Position numbers and translations under genes: made by a program
Assembly: GCA_046530785.1 (NCBI GenBank)
Contig: JBHEQT010000006.1
Coordinates: 33,881 to 97,880, forward strand
Length of the DNA stretch: 64,000 nucleotides
Direction of reading: 5' to 3'
DNA from: Arsenophonus sp046530785
Lineage (GTDB): Bacteria; Pseudomonadota; Gammaproteobacteria; Enterobacterales; Enterobacteriaceae
Notes under the pieces: model-generated
The model's input: only the letters and a program-made list of their open reading frames with translations
Databases searched by the model: none
Told to the model about the DNA's origin: nothing
Shown: positions 60,970 through 64,000 of the stretch, piece after piece
Layout: each line of letters opens with the position of its first letter
Position numbering within the stretch: position 1 is the first letter of the stretch

Positions 60970-62090
60970 GTATTATAGAAAAATTGTGTCAAAACTAAAA
61001 ACTCGTTTTAATGACGATGGTATTTTAGTTTTATTAATACCAAGATTATTTTTCTTCTGGAGCAGCGGAATAGCATAAGAAGAACCAATTTCTTCTTTAT
61101 TATCTTATATATTATTATTGATTCAATGATTTATTTTTAATAACTAGTTTAGGTGAGATTGTAAGCTTGTTTACCTTTTCGGCTTGTTTTTACTTATAGT
61201 TCTCTATATGTTATAATAAAGGATTTTTTATTTCGCTCTTGATTAGAATTATTATTATAACTCGGATTGGTTTCTCTATAACTATTGATTTAGTTGCATA
61301 ACAATTGATTATAAGATATTGGTTTCTTGATGTTGGATAGATCGATTTAGAATTCAATTTTCTATTTAGCATTTTTATGCTTAATTATATTTCTATTAAA
61401 GAACTTGATAAAGAAGAGTATTATATTTTCTTTAATTAAAGTTGTTAAAATTATTATTTTTATTGTAGTTATTGTATTAATGATTATTGATATTTTCATG
61501 AAATAGAAAATGCTGACTGGCATAAAATTGGAAGATAGATAAAGTATTCTTTTATAGTGATTTTTCTGTAACAATTTGAATTGCTATATGATTGTTTCCT
61601 TTATTTTCAAGTAATGGAATTAATTGATTTTTCTGTCGATGAAAATCTTAAAGATCCAGGTAAAAATATTTCTAAAATAATACGCCAAGTGTTTTAGATG
61701 ATTTTATTATTATATATTTTGCAATATTGGTGATAAGTTTAATTATTCCATATATAGATCCATATTTTTTATGTAATAATGGACATGATTTATATCAGTG
61801 TTAGTCCCTTCACTTTGATTTTTAAAATATAGGATTACTTATATCAGATTCTGGTTGCTATGAATATCATTGTTTTAATAGAAATATTATTTTCTAGTAA
61901 ATTTAGGGATGTATATTTCTCTAAAAATGTTATTTTTTTAACTAAAAAGAAAAATAGGGGGAGAAATATACTTAAAAATATTTTTAAAATTATCAGTAGA
62001 AAAAGTTCCTCTTGGAAACCTTATCTAGTTTATAATAAAATATATTTTTACTTAAAATATTTTTACGATATTGATCTATTATAGATAATC
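60970..62090 (+). pseudogene. lysP: lysP (lysine permease) remnant
   Basis: LysP imports lysine by proton symport and belongs to the APC family. DPGKNISKIIRQVF at 61653-61694 fits DPAKNIPRAVRQVF, and YISVSPFTLIF at 61791-61823 fits DISVSPFTLVF, both nearly perfect. 'TSLGEI' and 'ITIDLVA' (61130-61300) fit TSLGELAAY and IAVDLVAAQ. The open frame from 61860 ('MNIIVLIEILFSS') continues it as MNAVILTAVLSAG before diverging. The last third is missing or unreadable. A 70-codon frame on the minus strand at 61362-61574 is a shadow of this remnant. Confidence 0.85.
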
Positions 62091-64000
62091 AATTTTAAGA
62101 AAGGAAAATATTTCGATAATCTTTCAATTTATTTGGTCAATTTGACCAAAATTTTTATCGATAAATAAAGAAAAAATATAATTAGATCTTTTATTATTAG
62201 AAATTAATAAGTCAATAAAAGAATTCAACTAAATTAATAAATTTAAAATAATTAATATAATTTAAATAGATAAAAATGGATTTAAGTTATAATACTAGAT
62301 TAGTAATTTAATATTATTTATTTCTATAATATTATTTCTATAAAAATTTTACTAATAAAATTTTTATAGAAATAATTTCCTGATATAGAATATATAAATC
62401 CATAATAAAAGAATTATTTAGTTAAAATTTGATAAGAAATAATAATACTTTTTTAAGTTAATATTATAAGTTAAATTTATTCAACTAATATGAAATCTTA
62501 ATTATTATGGATATAAATATTAAGGATTAATCATCAATATCTAGTGATTATTTTTAATTATATTGGTATTTCCAATAATTATATTGGATTTTTATCGTTT
62601 TTATTAAACTTAACTTTAAATTAATAATATTTTTATTAAGCTAAATTATGATAAAAGGTGCCTTACACCTAACAGTGTAAATCTTGTCACTTAAATAATT
62701 TTTTAGGATATCATTTTTTAATATATAAATTAAAAAATGATATTGGTTTTAATTTTATTTTATCTAGATACTTATTTGAATAATATTATCCTATTACAAA
62801 TAATAGGATAATCTAAATTCGTTATTATATCTTAAGTTATCTCTTAAAAATTTCTTTTTTTGAAATAACTTTCTCTATTAATGATTATTTTTACTGTTAA
62901 CAATTTCCATATTTTCCTAAAATAATTTATTTCAATTAATATTTTGTTACTAGTTTAATGGATATCTTCTTAATACTGTTAATAGTACGCATCAATTTTC
63001 TTTGAGAATATATTATAATCTCGACTTATACTATTTATTTACTATAATATTAAGTCTTTAGATTTTTAATTCATTATTTTATATGATTTAACACAATTTA
63101 TTTCTACTGAAAATACTTTAAAGAATATCTTTTCTAAAGAATTATAAATTTATTTATATTGTAAAATTATTGTTCTGGATCTAATTTTTTTTAAAACATA
63201 AAATTTTTCATAAAAAGAATATTTAATTATTAATAATTTACTAATAAATTATTATAGTATATTTTATTGTAAATTTTAGATTATTTAAATTTCTTTACGA
63301 GTATTTTAGCGAAGAGAAATTTAATTCTTTATTTTTTAAAATAAAAATTGTAAATCTACCTTATTATATTTTTTGTTTCTATTAAATAACGATTTAAAGA
63401 AATTATTATTATATTTTAGAATATAATAGGGTATGAATTTTAGATAAATAAATAAAATAAAAAAGGTTTAGTAGAATTATTAAGTATTAAGTCTTTATTT
63501 TTATATTTTATAATTTATCATTTTATTAAAAATTTTATTTTAAAAATAGGAAAGTATATAATTATCAATTATAGATAATAAAATTAAGGATACAATAGTT
63601 AAAAATAGAACATATTACACATGTTGTTAGAAACTCGAAACTTTATTAATCTAATCCTCTTCTTCCACTTTATCGGAGAATTATAATTCTTCTAATTCAT
63701 TTATATTTCGTTAAGAAAATTTCCTATTAAATAGAAGAAGAATAAAAGTTCTTTATCTAAAGATATGAGTTCAACATTATATTGAAATACATAAAATTCT
63801 TCATAGCTCGAATCTTAACTTTCTCGATATAGCAGAAATAGATATCAGAAAATATTCTTTTTATTTTTTTTGCATAAAATACATTTGAAAATCTATAAAT
63901 ACAAAGTTGCAGAAAAGTTACAGTGCCATCGTGTTTTTAAAAGCACTTAACACAGTTAAAATAGAGAAAATAATATATTTTATACTAAATTAATTTAGTA
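62091..64000. other. AT-rich desert at the window end
   Basis: No gene is recognised. It holds a perfect 21-bp inverted repeat at 62331-62376, a small palindrome TTACAC-N6-GTGTAA at 62663-62680, and a locally GC-richer patch near 63908-63957 that may be a scrap of a gene. Confidence 0.5.
62331..62376. repeat. Perfect 21-bp inverted repeat, 4-nt loop
   Basis: Bases 62331-62351 and 62356-62376 are exact reverse complements around CTAA. The arms include TTTCTATAAAAATTTT. It lies about 240 bases past the readable end of dead lysP. Confidence 0.9.

Noticed and set aside
61362..61574. 70-codon frame on the minus strand
   Set aside because: Antisense to the lysP remnant, whose sense-strand matches are far stronger.

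Overview
The window is a stretch of a heavily degenerated gammaproteobacterial (Enterobacterales-type) chromosome, most likely from an obligate, probably insect-associated, endosymbiont. The intact proteins (PurF, UbiX, Pta, AckA, UbiG, GyrA, L25, endonuclease IV) are closest in sequence and length to those of E. coli and its relatives. The DNA between them is extremely AT-rich, and intact genes cover only about 16% of the window (roughly 10 kb of 64 kb). The genus cannot be decided from the sequence alone.

Layout. 1-2.5 kb: the 3' end of cvpA, then purF and ubiX (+). 2.5-5.1 kb: desert with long inverted repeats. 5.1-8.5 kb: the ackA-pta operon (-). 8.9-9.8 kb: remnants of yfbV and (less sure) yfbU (+). 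11.3-12.6 kb: alaA (-), dead through about six small indels. 13.2-14.0 kb: remnant of lrhA (+). 14.6-28.9 kb: a complete but dead nuoA-nuoN operon (+) in ancestral order, with many stops and frameshifts. 28.9-32.6 kb: remnants of nrdB and nrdA (-). 32.7-36.1 kb: divergent, intact ubiG (-) and gyrA (+). 36-58 kb: mostly unreadable AT desert holding an intact tRNA-Ser(UGA), a decayed tRNA-Pro(GGG) (proL) and rplY with a conserved-looking leader. 57.9-58.7 kb: intact nfo (-). 60.2-62.1 kb: remnants of yeiE and lysP (+).

Live and dead genes fall in the order cvpA-purF-ubiX / pta-ackA / yfbV / alaA / lrhA / nuoA-N / nrdBA / ubiG / gyrA / proL / rplY / nfo / yeiE / lysP. This is the E. coli-like backbone order, so the deserts are old genes eroding in place rather than acquired DNA.

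Function. What survives serves purine synthesis (purF), ubiquinone synthesis (ubiX, ubiG), acetate and ATP metabolism (ackA-pta), DNA topology (gyrA), AP-site repair (nfo) and translation (rplY, tRNA-Ser). What is dead is proton-pumping NADH dehydrogenase (nuo), its regulator lrhA, class Ia ribonucleotide reductase (nrdAB), alanine aminotransferase alaA, lysine permease lysP and a redundant proline tRNA. Keeping acetate-kinase ATP formation while losing complex I fits a shift toward simpler energy metabolism (inference).

I found no CRISPR array, insertion sequence, prophage or novel defence system. The most notable observations are the readable dead operons, an excess of perfect 14-23 bp inverted repeats in dead DNA, and the structured rplY leader. 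Remnant boundaries are approximate: they come from reading broken frames by eye against remembered E. coli sequences, without an alignment tool.
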